Positions 53,263 to 62,127 of a DNA stretch of 64,000 nucleotides are shown here, one piece after another (position 1 is the stretch's first letter; every line of letters starts with the position of its first letter). This stretch comes from Mycobacterium sp. 3519A. GTDB lineage: Bacteria > Actinomycetota > Actinomycetes > Mycobacteriales > Mycobacteriaceae. The notes below the pieces were generated by a model, which was not told the origin of the DNA, did not search any database, and saw only the letters and a list, made by a program, of their open reading frames with translations. The stretch covers positions 2,129,621-2,193,620 of the forward strand of contig NZ_OESG01000013.1 of assembly GCF_900240945.1 (NCBI RefSeq), given 5' to 3'. The position numbers and the translations under genes are program-made.

Positions 53263-53913
53263 TCACTGCTCAGGCTGGCGGTGCGATTTCTCCAACTTGG
53301 AGATGAACACCGCGGCCTGCGTCCGCCGTTCCATACCGAGCTTCGCCAACAGCCGGGAAACGTAATTCTTGACTGTTTTCTCGGCGAGGAACATCCTCGC
53401 CGCGATCTGCTTGTTGGTCAGGCCCTCGCCGAGCAGGTCAAGCAGGACGCGTTCCTGTTCGCTGAGACCCGACAGCGGATCGGAATGTTCAGCGGCTCCA
53501 CGAAGTTTGGCCATCAGCGCCGCGGCAGCTCGGTTGTCGAGCAGCGACCGGCCCGCGCCGACCTCTTTGATGGCCCGGGCGAGTTCCATGCCCTTGATGT
53601 CCTTCACCACGTATCCGCTTGCGCCGGCCAAGATCGCGTCGAGCATGGCCTCGTCGGAGGTGAACGACGTCAACATCAGACAGCGCAGATTCGGCATCCG
53701 CGACAGCAGGTCTCTGCACAGTTCGATGCCGTTGCCGTCGGGCAACCTCACATCCAACACCGCGACATCTGGCTGAAGCGCTGGGATACGGGCGAGCGCC
53801 TGGCTGACCGAGCCGGCTTCGCCGACTACCTCGAGTTCGGAATCTTCTTCCAGGAGGTCGACGAGTCCACGCCGCACCACCTCGTGATCGTCAACGAGGA
53901 AGACTTTGACCAC
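53263..53913 (-). CDS. dosR: DosR-type response regulator of dormancy
   Basis: A 216-residue NarL-family regulator starting at a GTG ([16 protein letters not shown]). The receiver domain has D8, D9 and phospho-acceptor D54 ([11 protein letters not shown]). The C-terminal LuxR-type helix-turn-helix includes [25 protein letters not shown] and [11 protein letters not shown]. Segments such as [18 protein letters not shown] and [21 protein letters not shown] are those of M. tuberculosis DosR (Rv3133c, 217 residues). It follows a USP gene by 44 bp like Rv3134c-dosR, but no dosS follows: the next gene is a convergent USP. The kinase must be elsewhere. Confidence 0.95.
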   Translation of the reverse strand: MVKVFLVDDHEVVRRGLVDLLEEDSELEVVGEAGSVSQALARIPALQPDVAVLDVRLPDGNGIELCRDLLSRMPNLRCLMLTSFTSDEAMLDAILAGASGYVVKDIKGMELARAIKEVGAGRSLLDNRAAAALMAKLRGAAEHSDPLSGLSEQERVLLDLLGEGLTNKQIAARMFLAEKTVKNYVSRLLAKLGMERRTQAAVFISKLEKSHRQPEQ

Positions 53914-53957
53914 GCAACGGCCCTCCGTAGTTGTTCCCGGAACCGGAAAGGTACCGC

Positions 53958-54815
53958 TCACAATACGTGCTGCCTTTCGCAGATCAGCACGGAACACTGA
54001 GCCTCGTTCAGTGCCGCATGGCCTGGCGGACTCAACAGCGCGGAAACGCCGTGCGGGCGTTCACGCCCCACCACCAGCAGCTGGATCGAGTTTGCGTTCT
54101 TGGCCAGGTAACCCAATGTGTTTCCGTGGACCGCCGTCGTACGTACGTCGAGCTTGGGATAGCGCTTCCGCCAATGCGCGAGACGTCGGTCGAGCTGTGC
54201 CCGCGCGAGCCTGCTGTTCTTGACGACAGCATCGCCGTCGCGCACGTCGGTGAAGCGTGATTGCCAGGTAGTCAACACCCGTAGCGGGGCGCGGCGGAGT
54301 TGCGCTTCCTCGAGCGCCCGCCGCAGCACACCATCACTGGCTTCCGAGTCGTCGACCTCGGCCACCACCCACTGCTGTCCGCCGCAGTGTGGATCGTGAT
54401 TCGCGACGACGGCGACAGGGCAGTGCGCGGACGCCGCTAGCGCCGATGCGGTCGACCCCACCGCGGTGCTGGTGAACCCCATCGAACCGACGCACACCAT
54501 GGCGGCCCGACGCGATGCGCGGCGCAGCGCGCGCGTCGGCTGGTCCTGCAATATCTCGACTTCGATTTTGACCGGCTTGTCGGTCGACTCGACCGCCGTG
54601 AACGCTTGCCGCACGGCTACTTCGGCCGTGGCGAGCTCACGTGCCGCGTCCTGGGTGTCGGCACCGGTAGAGGCTGGGTCGATGGCGTACACGAGCCGTA
54701 GCGGGATATCCCGGCTGACCGCCTCGTCCACCGCCCAGAGCGCGGCGTCGACCGCCTGCCGTGAACCGTCGATGCCGACGACGACGGCACGCGACGGTGA
54801 GCTCTCGTCTTGCAT
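53958..54815 (-). CDS. Universal stress protein upstream of dosR (Rv3134c-like)
   Basis: A 285-residue two-domain USP. The first domain starts [22 protein letters not shown] and has [20 protein letters not shown], a G-2x-G-like loop. The second domain is divergent ([36 protein letters not shown]) and lacks a complete ATP loop. It sits directly upstream of dosR on the same strand as in the Rv3134c-dosR-dosS operon. A good DosR-like box (54852-54865) lies in front of it, implying autoregulation. Confidence 0.9.
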   Translation of the reverse strand: MQDESSPSRAVVVGIDGSRQAVDAALWAVDEAVSRDIPLRLVYAIDPASTGADTQDAARELATAEVAVRQAFTAVESTDKPVKIEVEILQDQPTRALRRASRRAAMVCVGSMGFTSTAVGSTASALAASAHCPVAVVANHDPHCGGQQWVVAEVDDSEASDGVLRRALEEAQLRRAPLRVLTTWQSRFTDVRDGDAVVKNSRLARAQLDRRLAHWRKRYPKLDVRTTAVHGNTLGYLAKNANSIQLLVVGRERPHGVSALLSPPGHAALNEAQCSVLICERQHVL

Positions 54816-54851
54816 GGTTCTGACGCTATCGACGTTGTGTCCGAACGCAGA

Positions 54852-54865
54852 GAGGCGAAAGTCCC
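54852..54865 (-). promoter_or_regulatory. DosR-like box in front of the USP-dosR operon
   Basis: Read on the minus strand the sequence is GGGACTTTCGCCTC, 11 of 14 matches to GGGACTWWAGTCCC with the whole left half GGGACT intact. It lies about 37 bp before the USP start, so DosR can activate its own operon. Confidence 0.65.
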
Positions 54866-54878
54866 TTGTCCGCGGCCG

Positions 54879-55877
54879 TCAGTCCGCGGTGCGCACCTCG
54901 AATACCTCGTCGACAGGTCGTCGCGGGGTCGGTGGTGGCACGTCTTCGATGGACGGGGCCCGGCCGATGCGGATCAGGACCTGGGGCGTGATGTCCTGCG
55001 TACTGTGACCGATGAGTTCCGCGACGATGTCTCGGCTTGCCGGCACCTCGGTGATGTGGGTGAGTGTGCAGGTGGCCAGGCCTACCATGGCGGCGTCGAG
55101 CAGCACGGCGGAGAGCATCTCACCGCACTCGAGCACGCTGTGCGGCGTGTTGTCGTACGTCGACAACGCTGCGACCTTCGCGTGGTCTTCGTCGACCTCC
55201 GGTCGCCGCTCGCGGTGATGCGTTACGGGGAACGAGCGGCCGACGTCGACGCGGTCGCTTTCGGCCGCCGATACCAGCGAACTGCGGGGGATACCTTCGG
55301 ACAGGGCGAATCCCGCTGTCCACCATTCGAGTTCGGCGTGATACGACGAGTCGTACAGGCGCAATGACTCCGTGAGCTGCGACGCCTCCGCGAGTTCCGA
55401 ACGGCGGTCGTCGGGAATCACGTCGATTCGTACGCGGTCCGAGCGGACGGTGTCGTGCAGCGCCGGTTCGAAGGTGTCCCAGTCCGGCGGTGGTGCAAAC
55501 GGAAGTCGATCGGTGCGCCGCAGCAGAATCGCGTTCGCGCGCTGACGGTGTCCGTCGGTGACGTATTCAAGTGGGGTGAACTCGATGGACGCCACGTGCA
55601 AGAGGTTGTTGGGGTTGGGAAATCGTTCGACATGCGCGACGAAACCCGCGGCGGCCATGGCCACCCGAAGGTGGTCGAGGACGGCGCCACAGGCCATCAA
55701 CGTCTCCCGGCCCGAGGCATCGGTGGCCCGGGGGACCCGGTATGGATCGGCGAAGAGATGCAGGGCGGTTCCCTCGAGCACCCACCGCCACGGTTGACTG
55801 TTGTGAAGCGACGGTGCGCGGCACGCCAGCCGGACGGCTTTTCTGATGATCTCGGTGTCAACCATCGTGGCAGGCAT
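54879..55877 (-). CDS. Nitroreductase-fold protein (Rv3131/Acg family)
   Basis: A 332-residue Acg-family protein. The N-terminal signature IIRKAVRLACRAPSLHNSQPWRWVL is nearly the same as in the gene at 50039, and the second half has MLSAVLLDAAMVGLATCTLTHI and PQVLIRIGRAP. The two genes are paralogues. GGAGG before the ATG at 55877 (MPATMVDTEII) supports this start. In M. tuberculosis Rv3131 lies next to dosS-dosR. It shares a promoter region containing DosR-like boxes with the divergent kinase/ATPase gene. Confidence 0.88.
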   Translation of the reverse strand: MPATMVDTEIIRKAVRLACRAPSLHNSQPWRWVLEGTALHLFADPYRVPRATDASGRETLMACGAVLDHLRVAMAAAGFVAHVERFPNPNNLLHVASIEFTPLEYVTDGHRQRANAILLRRTDRLPFAPPPDWDTFEPALHDTVRSDRVRIDVIPDDRRSELAEASQLTESLRLYDSSYHAELEWWTAGFALSEGIPRSSLVSAAESDRVDVGRSFPVTHHRERRPEVDEDHAKVAALSTYDNTPHSVLECGEMLSAVLLDAAMVGLATCTLTHITEVPASRDIVAELIGHSTQDITPQVLIRIGRAPSIEDVPPPTPRRPVDEVFEVRTAD

Positions 55878-55934
55878 CAGGACCTCCGCTTTCTGTACTG
55901 CCCTCACTCTCGGTCTTCGGCGATCCGCAAACCA

Positions 55935-55977
55935 GGGCCAATGGTCCCGAGGGCGAGGTCTTCGGACCCTTGGTATG
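55935..55977. promoter_or_regulatory. DosR-like boxes between divergent nitroreductase and kinase/ATPase genes
   Basis: GGGCCAATGGTCCC (55935-55948) matches 11 of 14 core positions and is almost fully palindromic. A second, weaker relative GGACCCTTGGTATG (55964-55977) has its centre 29 bp away. The pair lies between two divergent genes, both of which have DosR-regulon homologues. Confidence 0.65.
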
Positions 55978-56005
55978 CGTCACCCCGGTTGGCAGGCTTG
56001 GCCAC

Positions 56006-57493
56006 ATGCCGGCGACAGTGAGCGCTTCGGATCAGGCCGTCGCCACGGCGGGCGGCCTCGACGCCCAGGTGCGCGAGACCCACACCGGACTCGTGTTTCT
56101 CGTCGGTGACAAGGTCTACAAGGCCAAGAAGGCCGTAGTGACCGACTTCCTCGACTTCAGCACGTCCGCCGCCCGCGAACACGCGTGTGCGAAGGAAGTG
56201 GCTCTCAATCGGCGCCTGGCCCCGGACAGCTATCTGGGCATCGCACACTTCCACGGCTTGGGCGATGAAGCGGCCGAGCCCGTCGTCGTGATGCGCCGCT
56301 ATCCCGACGACGCGCGGCTGGCAACGCTGGTCACCAACGGCCAGCCGGTGCATCACCACCTCTGCGTCATTGCCGAGATGCTGGCCCGCTTCCACGAACA
56401 TGCAACGCGGGGTCCCGCGGTCAACGCCGAAGGTACCGCGCGTGCAGTGTCGGCGCGGTGGCAGCAGAATCTGGTCGAGTTGCAGCGGCACGCTGCCGAT
56501 ATCGTTCCAGCAGAACAGGTCTCGGAAGTAGCCCGGTTAGCCACCCAGTTCGTTTCGGGACGGGTGTCGCTGTTCGAGCATCGAATTGCAGACCGCCGCG
56601 TCGTCGACGGGCACGCGGATCTGTTGGCAGACGACGTCTTCTGCATGCCCGACGGACCGGCCCTGCTCGACTGTTTGGAGTTCGACGATCGCCTGCGTTA
56701 CGTCGACGGCGTCGACGACGCCGCTTTCCTGGCGATGGATCTGGAGTTCTTGGGGCGAAAAGAGCTTGGTGACTACTTCCTCGACGAGTACGCTCGGCGC
56801 GCGGACGACCACGTGCCCGGCACACTGCGAAATTTCTATATCGCCTACCGCGCCGTGGTTCGGGCGAAGGTGGACTGTATTCGGGTGGCACAGGGAAATC
56901 CGGACGCACGCAGCGATGCTCTCCGGCACATCGACATTGCACTTGACCGCATGAGAGCAGCGACCGTACGCCTCATCCTGATTGGCGGGGGGCCAGGGAC
57001 CGGAAAGACGACTTTGTCTCATGGATTGGCCGAATGCATTGATGCCGAGGTCATTTCGACTGACGACGTTCGACGCGAACTGCAGCATTCCGGTGTCATC
57101 AGCGGACAAGCAGGCACCCTCCACGACGGTTTGTACACACCCGAGAATGTCGCGATCGTTTATGACGAAGTGTTGCGGCGAGCGCGACAGTCGCTTGCCA
57201 ACGGAAGATCGACGATTCTCGACGGTACTTGGCGCGACTCGCGCCAACGTGACCGGGCGCGTGAACTAGCCCGGGCAATGGCGGCATCGATATCAGAATT
57301 CACGTGTTCGGTACCGACATCGGTGGCTTCGGAAAGGATCGAGAAGCGGCCAACCTCCACCTCGGACGCGACGCCGCAGATCGCCGTCGCGCTGGTCGAC
57401 CCCGAAACGGCGGCCTCTGAGGGTATCCACATCGATACCAGTCGACCGCTGTCTGAATCCGTCGCAGAGGCGCAACGTCATGTCGCATGGTGA
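56006..57493 (+). CDS. Bifunctional APH-like kinase / P-loop ATPase (Rv2004c-like)
   Basis: A 495-residue protein. The N-terminal part (about 1-320) is an aminoglycoside-phosphotransferase-like fold: VRETHTGLVFLVGDKVYKAKK (ATP Lys), VVVMRRYPDD, the catalytic-loop segment RVVDGHADLLADDVF and LLDCLEFDDRLRYVDGVDD. The C-terminal part is a P-loop kinase with LIGGGPGTGKTTLSHGLAE and ISTDDVRRELQ. This layout is that of Rv2004c, a DosR-regulon gene of unknown substrate. The ATG was placed at MPATVSASDQAV. It overlaps the following USP gene by 14 bp, like the Rv2004c-Rv2005c pair. Confidence 0.88.
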   Translation: MPATVSASDQAVATAGGLDAQVRETHTGLVFLVGDKVYKAKKAVVTDFLDFSTSAAREHACAKEVALNRRLAPDSYLGIAHFHGLGDEAAEPVVVMRRYPDDARLATLVTNGQPVHHHLCVIAEMLARFHEHATRGPAVNAEGTARAVSARWQQNLVELQRHAADIVPAEQVSEVARLATQFVSGRVSLFEHRIADRRVVDGHADLLADDVFCMPDGPALLDCLEFDDRLRYVDGVDDAAFLAMDLEFLGRKELGDYFLDEYARRADDHVPGTLRNFYIAYRAVVRAKVDCIRVAQGNPDARSDALRHIDIALDRMRAATVRLILIGGGPGTGKTTLSHGLAECIDAEVISTDDVRRELQHSGVISGQAGTLHDGLYTPENVAIVYDEVLRRARQSLANGRSTILDGTWRDSRQRDRARELARAMAASISEFTCSVPTSVASERIEKRPTSTSDATPQIAVALVDPETAASEGIHIDTSRPLSESVAEAQRHVAW

Positions 57494-58403
57494 CGAAGGC
57501 GACGGCAGTCGCACTGCGGAGAACCAGGTTGTGGTCGGCGTCGACGGTAGCTACACGGCGATCGGAGCGGCGCGATGGGCGGCCGCGGTTGCGGTGAAAC
57601 TCGATGCTGCACTGCATATTGTCCATGCCAGGGCGCCGGTCGAGCACAACCTCTCCGATGCCGGCGCATATCTCCGGGCGGCCGATATGGAAGCCGAACA
57701 CGAGTCAGCCACAGCGATTCTCAAGTCTGCCAAACACGCGGCCGAAGCCGACCACGACAACCTGCAGATCATCACCAGCGAGGTCGAAAGACACGCCGAC
57801 GAGGCGCTGACCGAACTGAGCAGGACCGCGAGGCTCATTGTGCTCGGCAGCGACGAAATCTCACTCGGCACGGCGATCATGGTCGGTTCTACCACGTTGT
57901 CAGTGGCTACACATTCGACATGTCCAGTGGTCGCGTGGCGCGGCGAGGTGTCGGCTCCGACAAGTCAACCCATCGTGCTGGGTATCGACCACGATCACGA
58001 CAGTCGAGTCGCCGTCACGGCGGCGTTCGAGTTCGCGCATCGCCTCGGCGTCGGGATCATCGCGGTTCATACATGGTCGACACGACGACCGGCCGGCGAC
58101 GTCTCGATTCCGTTCCTGATCGACTGGAAACAGCTGGAAGATGATGAGCGACAGCATCTTTCCGACAGCATTGCCCCGTTGATAAAGCTCTATCCCGACG
58201 TTGCCGTGACTCAGATCGTGGATCTGGACGGCCCGAGCAGGGCGCTGCTCAGACGTGCGAAGGCGGCACAGTTGATCGTCGTGGGCAGCCGGGGCAGAGG
58301 CCTGCTGAGCAGCGCCTTGCTGGGCTCCACTGGACTCAATCTGCTCCACCACTCGACGATTCCGGTGATGATCTGTCGCTCATCAGAAGGACATGACGGA
58401 TAG
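57480..58403 (+). CDS. Tandem universal stress protein (Rv2005c-like)
   Basis: A 307-residue two-domain USP: QVVVGVDGSYTAIGAARWAAAVA starts domain 1 and QPIVLGIDHDHDSRVAVTAAFEFA domain 2. The second domain keeps the ATP loop GSRGRGLLSSALLGSTGLNLLHH; in the first the loop is degenerate (GSDEISLGTAIMVGS). It overlaps the kinase/ATPase gene by 14 bp and is surely co-transcribed with it. Confidence 0.9.
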   Translation: MSHGDEGDGSRTAENQVVVGVDGSYTAIGAARWAAAVAVKLDAALHIVHARAPVEHNLSDAGAYLRAADMEAEHESATAILKSAKHAAEADHDNLQIITSEVERHADEALTELSRTARLIVLGSDEISLGTAIMVGSTTLSVATHSTCPVVAWRGEVSAPTSQPIVLGIDHDHDSRVAVTAAFEFAHRLGVGIIAVHTWSTRRPAGDVSIPFLIDWKQLEDDERQHLSDSIAPLIKLYPDVAVTQIVDLDGPSRALLRRAKAAQLIVVGSRGRGLLSSALLGSTGLNLLHHSTIPVMICRSSEGHDG

Positions 58404-58442
58404 CCGGGTCCGACTGCCGCTGGGCGACGGTCCTCAGAGCTG

Positions 58443-58456
58443 GGGACCTTAGGCTC
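58443..58456 (+). promoter_or_regulatory. DosR-like box upstream of the Tgs-like gene
   Basis: GGGACCTTAGGCTC matches 11 of 14 positions of GGGACTWWAGTCCC and lies 35 bp before the acyltransferase start. A weak second site reads on the minus strand at 58423-58436 (8 of 14). Confidence 0.6.
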
Positions 58457-58491
58457 TGCCGGTACCGTCACCACTGCCGCACAGTGTTGTC

Positions 58492-59853
58492 ATGGAGCAT
58501 CTTTCGACCCTCGACGCCGGATTCCTCGAGGCAGAGGACTCAGACCGACATATCAGCCTGGCGGTGGGCGGGGTGTCGATCATCGAGGGACCGATGCCCG
58601 ACTACCAAAAGCTGACGGCGGCCATTGCCGAGCGGGTCCTCAAGGTGCCCCGGTTCAGCCAGGTGCTCCGCACGCATCTTCTCGATCTCGGCTCTCCTGA
58701 GTGGGTGACCGATCCGAATATCGATTTTTCGCACCATATCCACCGCGCTGCCCTTCCACAGCCCGGTGACGACAAGACATTGTTCCGCTTCATCGCGGAC
58801 GTGATGGAGCGTCGGTTGGATCGAGAACGACCGCTATGGGAATGCTGGCTCGTCGAAGGGCTTGCCGACGGCCGGTGGGCGATGTTGATGAAGATCCACC
58901 ATTGCATCGCCGACGGCATCGCGACGATGCACATACTCTCCGGATTGAGCGATTCGGGTGAAGGCGATACGTTCGCCACCGAGATTCGCGCGGCGAATGA
59001 AGACGAGACCAAGCCGTTCAATCTGCCATCGTTGAGCCTTAATCCGCTGGACTGGGCGAACGGATTGTGGCGTTTCGCGACGAGTGCCACCGGCGCGGCG
59101 GTGCTGGCGATCGAAGGTGCAGTCGAACTCACCGCAGGCTTGATACGTCCTGCCGCACCGTCGTCGCTGGCTGGTCCGGTGACGACGATGCGGCGCTACA
59201 GTGCGGCGCACGTGAGCCTCAACGATGTCGCCGAGATACGGCACAAGTTCGGCGTAACACTCAACGATGTTGCCTTGGCGGCGATCACGGCCAGCTACAG
59301 GTCCGCGCTGGTGCGAAGGGGCGAGCAGCCGCGTCGCAACTCGCTTCGCACACTCGTTCCGGTATCCATGCGGTCAAACGATGCCAAAGATGTGGCCGAT
59401 AACCGGGTGTCGATAATGCTTCCGTTTCTTCCAGTCGACAAAGAAGACCCGGAAGAGCAGCTAGGTGCGGTACATCGCAGGCTGACGAGAACAAAGTCCA
59501 GCGGCCAGCGTCAAGCCGGTGGGGTCTTCGTCGCGGCCGTCAATGTCATGCCGTTCCCGTTGACCGCCTGGGCGGTTCGCGCGTTGACCCGCTTGCCCCA
59601 ACGAGGTGTCGTGGCGTTGGCGACCAACGTGCCGGGCCCACGCCGGCGCTTACGAATCATGGGCCGGGAAGTATTGTGCGTGCTGCCGGTTCCCCCCATT
59701 GCCCTGCAGCTACGGACGGGAATAGCAATTGTCAGCTATGGCGACGAACTCGTGTTCGGAATCACCGCGGACTATGACACCGCACCGGACGTCGATGAGC
59801 TTGCCCGCGGTATTGAAGAGGGCGTGGCGCGTCTGCGGCAGTTGGCGTCGTAG
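58492..59853 (+). CDS. Wax ester synthase/diacylglycerol acyltransferase (Tgs1-like)
   Basis: A 453-residue WS/DGAT enzyme that makes triacylglycerol or wax esters from acyl-CoA. The catalytic motif HHCIADG is at residues 136-142. Further family blocks are LSTLDAGFLEAEDS at the N-terminus, RERPLWECWLVEGL, LNDVALAAITASYR, and ALATNVPGPRRRL near the C-terminus. In M. tuberculosis the DosR-induced Tgs1 (Rv3130c) stores lipid during dormancy. A DosR-like box lies upstream. Its last 82 bp overlap antisense with an ANTAR gene. Confidence 0.92.
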   Translation: MEHLSTLDAGFLEAEDSDRHISLAVGGVSIIEGPMPDYQKLTAAIAERVLKVPRFSQVLRTHLLDLGSPEWVTDPNIDFSHHIHRAALPQPGDDKTLFRFIADVMERRLDRERPLWECWLVEGLADGRWAMLMKIHHCIADGIATMHILSGLSDSGEGDTFATEIRAANEDETKPFNLPSLSLNPLDWANGLWRFATSATGAAVLAIEGAVELTAGLIRPAAPSSLAGPVTTMRRYSAAHVSLNDVAEIRHKFGVTLNDVALAAITASYRSALVRRGEQPRRNSLRTLVPVSMRSNDAKDVADNRVSIMLPFLPVDKEDPEEQLGAVHRRLTRTKSSGQRQAGGVFVAAVNVMPFPLTAWAVRALTRLPQRGVVALATNVPGPRRRLRIMGREVLCVLPVPPIALQLRTGIAIVSYGDELVFGITADYDTAPDVDELARGIEEGVARLRQLAS

Positions 59854-60110
59854 TCCGATTGCGCGGCGCATCCGCGGATCAGTTCTCCCCAGATCGCGAT
59901 GATCGGGGAGTCACTTGTCGCGGACTCGCGCAGCCCGCTTGCCAATTCAACCAACTCTCGACATACCTGGCCGAGACTCATCCCGGTTTGGTTCACCGCG
60001 CAAGCAATCTCGTCGAAGGCTTGGCGCTCTGTGCAATGACGCAAGCCCATCAATACCCCGATCGCCATGTCGATCGCACGGCGGGACAACGTGTCGGCAT
60101 TCGTGCTCAT
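59772..60110 (-). CDS. ANTAR-domain RNA-binding protein
   Basis: A 112-residue protein: MSTNADTLSRRAIDMAIGVLMGLRHCTERQAFDEIACAVNQTGMSLGQVCRELVEL is an ANTAR fold of three helices, with the conserved Ala and aromatic/Cys positions of antiterminators that bind paired stem-loops. No receiver or GAF domain is attached. A strong GGAGGA precedes the ATG. The C-terminal 27 codons run antisense into the acyltransferase gene. DosR-like boxes lie at 60144-60174 upstream. Target RNAs unknown. Confidence 0.82.
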   Translation of the reverse strand: MSTNADTLSRRAIDMAIGVLMGLRHCTERQAFDEIACAVNQTGMSLGQVCRELVELASGLRESATSDSPIIAIWGELIRGCAAQSDYDANCRRRATPSSIPRASSSTSGAVS

Positions 60111-60143
60111 CTCGTATCCTCCCCGCTCGCCAAGGTACGGCAT

Positions 60144-60174
60144 GGCCCGTTTGGCTCGTAGGGTCATTCGGCCC
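60144..60174. promoter_or_regulatory. DosR-like boxes upstream of the ANTAR gene
   Basis: GGGTCATTCGGCCC (60161-60174) matches 10 of 14 core positions. GGCCCGTTTGGCTC (60144-60157) is a weaker neighbour with 8 of 14. They lie 33-64 bp before the ANTAR start, which is on the minus strand. Confidence 0.5.
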
Positions 60175-60215
60175 CGGACCGGCGGCCGATGGACCGCGTC
60201 TGTCGAGAAGGGGCG

Positions 60216-61007
60216 TCAAGTTTTCCGAAGGCGGCCAGAGTTCCGCGTTCCGATGACCGCCCATACCACCTTGCCGTCGTTCGTGGGATGGCTGCCCCAT
60301 GCGTTCGACAACTCCGAAACCACGCCCAGGCCCGTGAAGGCATTGGTGCCTTCGACCGGTTCATGTCGCACTGCGGGACGAGTGCTCCTGTCGGCTACCG
60401 CGATGGTGAACTGGCCGGCGGCGCACTCGAGGCGTATCCGCGGGGCGCTTCGGGTGTGCGCGAGAACGTTGCGTACGAGTTCCGTCGCAATGGTTTCGGC
60501 GGCTTCGATGTACTCAGGGTGGCCCCACCGTGTGAGCGATCGGCGGACCAGGTCCCTGGCCAGTCCTTGACTTGCGGTGTGTCGCGGCAATTCCTGCGAA
60601 ACCCTCAATCGGTGAGCGTGTGGTGCCTCCGCACCGGTCGCCATTGCGTCCACAGCGGCCTGCACAGAAGAAAAGATACCGAGGTAGCGGGCAATTCCGT
60701 TGTGGTGCAGAACGCGGCGCACGTCCGGGATTGTGCTGAGTACGCAGATCCTCACCCCCGGCCAGTCATCGACCAGCCATTGCGCGCTGGTGAGGACCGA
60801 CCATGCGGATGCGACCGGAACGACGAGCCGGTCGACGTTGACGAGCACAGCCCGCGGTTGCTCGGCCGCCGCCTTGAGCAAGGCCGCGCGCAGAGTCAGA
60901 TACGAACGGGAGTCCAACACCCCGACCGGCGACACGAGGATGTTCGTGTCACCGACCGTTTCGGCGCGAAGCTGCAACTCGCGCGCACTGCTATCGGAAT
61001 GCGTCAA
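60216..61007 (-). CDS. STAS - HATPase fusion (anti-anti-sigma plus anti-sigma kinase type)
   Basis: About 263 residues from a TTG at 61007 (AGGAA 6 nt upstream); a frame from 61097 adds 30 residues that do not look domain-like. The first half is a STAS domain (LVSPVGVLDSRSYLTLRAALLKAA, AVLVNVDRLVVPVASAWSVLT), but with Val/Ala where the phosphorylatable Ser usually stands. The second half is a RsbW-like HATPase: AAETIATELVRNVLAHTRSAP (N box) and LGVVSELSNAWGSHPTNDGKVVWAVI (G2-like). Such fusions control sigma-factor partner switching. No sigma gene is adjacent. Confidence 0.8.
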   Translation of the reverse strand: MTHSDSSARELQLRAETVGDTNILVSPVGVLDSRSYLTLRAALLKAAAEQPRAVLVNVDRLVVPVASAWSVLTSAQWLVDDWPGVRICVLSTIPDVRRVLHHNGIARYLGIFSSVQAAVDAMATGAEAPHAHRLRVSQELPRHTASQGLARDLVRRSLTRWGHPEYIEAAETIATELVRNVLAHTRSAPRIRLECAAGQFTIAVADRSTRPAVRHEPVEGTNAFTGLGVVSELSNAWGSHPTNDGKVVWAVIGTRNSGRLRKT

Positions 61008-61113
61008 TGAATTTCCTTGGCCGCTTAAGCCTACGGGTCGCGCAGCCCTTTGCATGGGGCTGTGAGCAATTTCGAAGCCAGGTATTTGACTGGTCAAATC
61101 CTGGCAACGGGAA

Positions 61114-61147
61114 GGCCCAATGGCGCGGTTTCAAGGACCAACGCCTC
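61114..61147. promoter_or_regulatory. Weak DosR-like boxes between STAS-HATPase and USP genes
   Basis: AGGACCAACGCCTC (61134-61147) matches 9 of 14 positions. GGCCCAATGGCGCG (61114-61127) resembles the stronger box at 55935. They lie 53-87 bp before the USP start. Confidence 0.35.
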
Positions 61148-61200
61148 CTGGTTGCCGGTGCGACAGCGTCTTAACGTCACCGGCTTAGGAGGTGGTCGAA

Positions 61201-62109
61201 ATGCCTGAAGAACTTGCGCACACAGGACTCGTGGTCGGAGTGGACGGGTCCCCCTCATCCGTTGCGGCCGTACGTTGGGCAGCGCGGGAGGCAGCGATGC
61301 GAAATATCTCGCTTCTGCTCGTCCACGCCGCGCCCGCCCCGCCAGAGGCCATGTCTCCTGCGATGGTGTGGCCGGCGTCAGCGCGCACCGCCGCTGAGCT
61401 GGACGAGCTGCAAGGACAATGGGGCCGAGAGGTACTCGACAAAGCGATGCGCATCGTCCAAGACGCGGCCCCGGACCTTGAGCCGAGGGCGGTCGCCACG
61501 GAACTGGTGCACTCCGCGCCGGTGCCGACGCTCGTTGACCTCTCCAAGGATGCGCACCTCGTGGTGGTCGGTTGTCGGGGACGTGGTGCGCTTCGGCGCG
61601 GCCTGCTCGGCTCCGTGAGCAGCGGCTTGATGCACCACGCGCGCTGCCCAGTCGCGGTCGTCCACAACGAGGTGCCATCGGAGCTGAAGTCGGAGCGTTT
61701 ACCCGTCCTCGTCGGCATCGACGGATCCCCGGCTTCAGACCTGGCCACCGATGTCGCCTTCGACGAGGCGTCGCGGCGCGGCGTCGACCTGATCGCACTG
61801 CATGCGTGGAGTGACGCCGAAGTCTCCAGTGTGCCGAGCCTTGAATGGTCCGCCCGCGAAAAGGCGGCGGATGAAATCCTTGCCGAGCGTCTCGCGGGCT
61901 GGCAAGAGCGCTATCCCGACGTCAGTGTCCATCGGGTCGTGGTATGGGACCAGGCCGCCCGCAGGCTCCTCGAGGAATCAGAGTCGGCTCAGCTCGTTGT
62001 CCTCGGCAGTCACGGACGCGGCGGATTTGCCGGAATGGTACTGGGATCGGTTAGTTCGGCGGTGGCGCAGGCGGCCCGCACTCCCGTCATCGTCGCGCGC
62101 CAACGATAA
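61201..62109 (+). CDS. Tandem universal stress protein (Rv2623 type)
   Basis: A 302-residue two-domain USP, a close paralogue of the one at 52357. Both ATP loops are complete: [17 protein letters not shown] and [17 protein letters not shown]. Shared segments include [24 protein letters not shown] and [18 protein letters not shown]. The ATG is preceded by AGGAGGT. It is followed after 18 bp by another USP gene, so the two form an operon. Confidence 0.92.
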   Translation: MPEELAHTGLVVGVDGSPSSVAAVRWAAREAAMRNISLLLVHAAPAPPEAMSPAMVWPASARTAAELDELQGQWGREVLDKAMRIVQDAAPDLEPRAVATELVHSAPVPTLVDLSKDAHLVVVGCRGRGALRRGLLGSVSSGLMHHARCPVAVVHNEVPSELKSERLPVLVGIDGSPASDLATDVAFDEASRRGVDLIALHAWSDAEVSSVPSLEWSAREKAADEILAERLAGWQERYPDVSVHRVVVWDQAARRLLEESESAQLVVLGSHGRGGFAGMVLGSVSSAVAQAARTPVIVARQR

Positions 62110-62127
62110 GGGCGAGTAGAGATAGCC

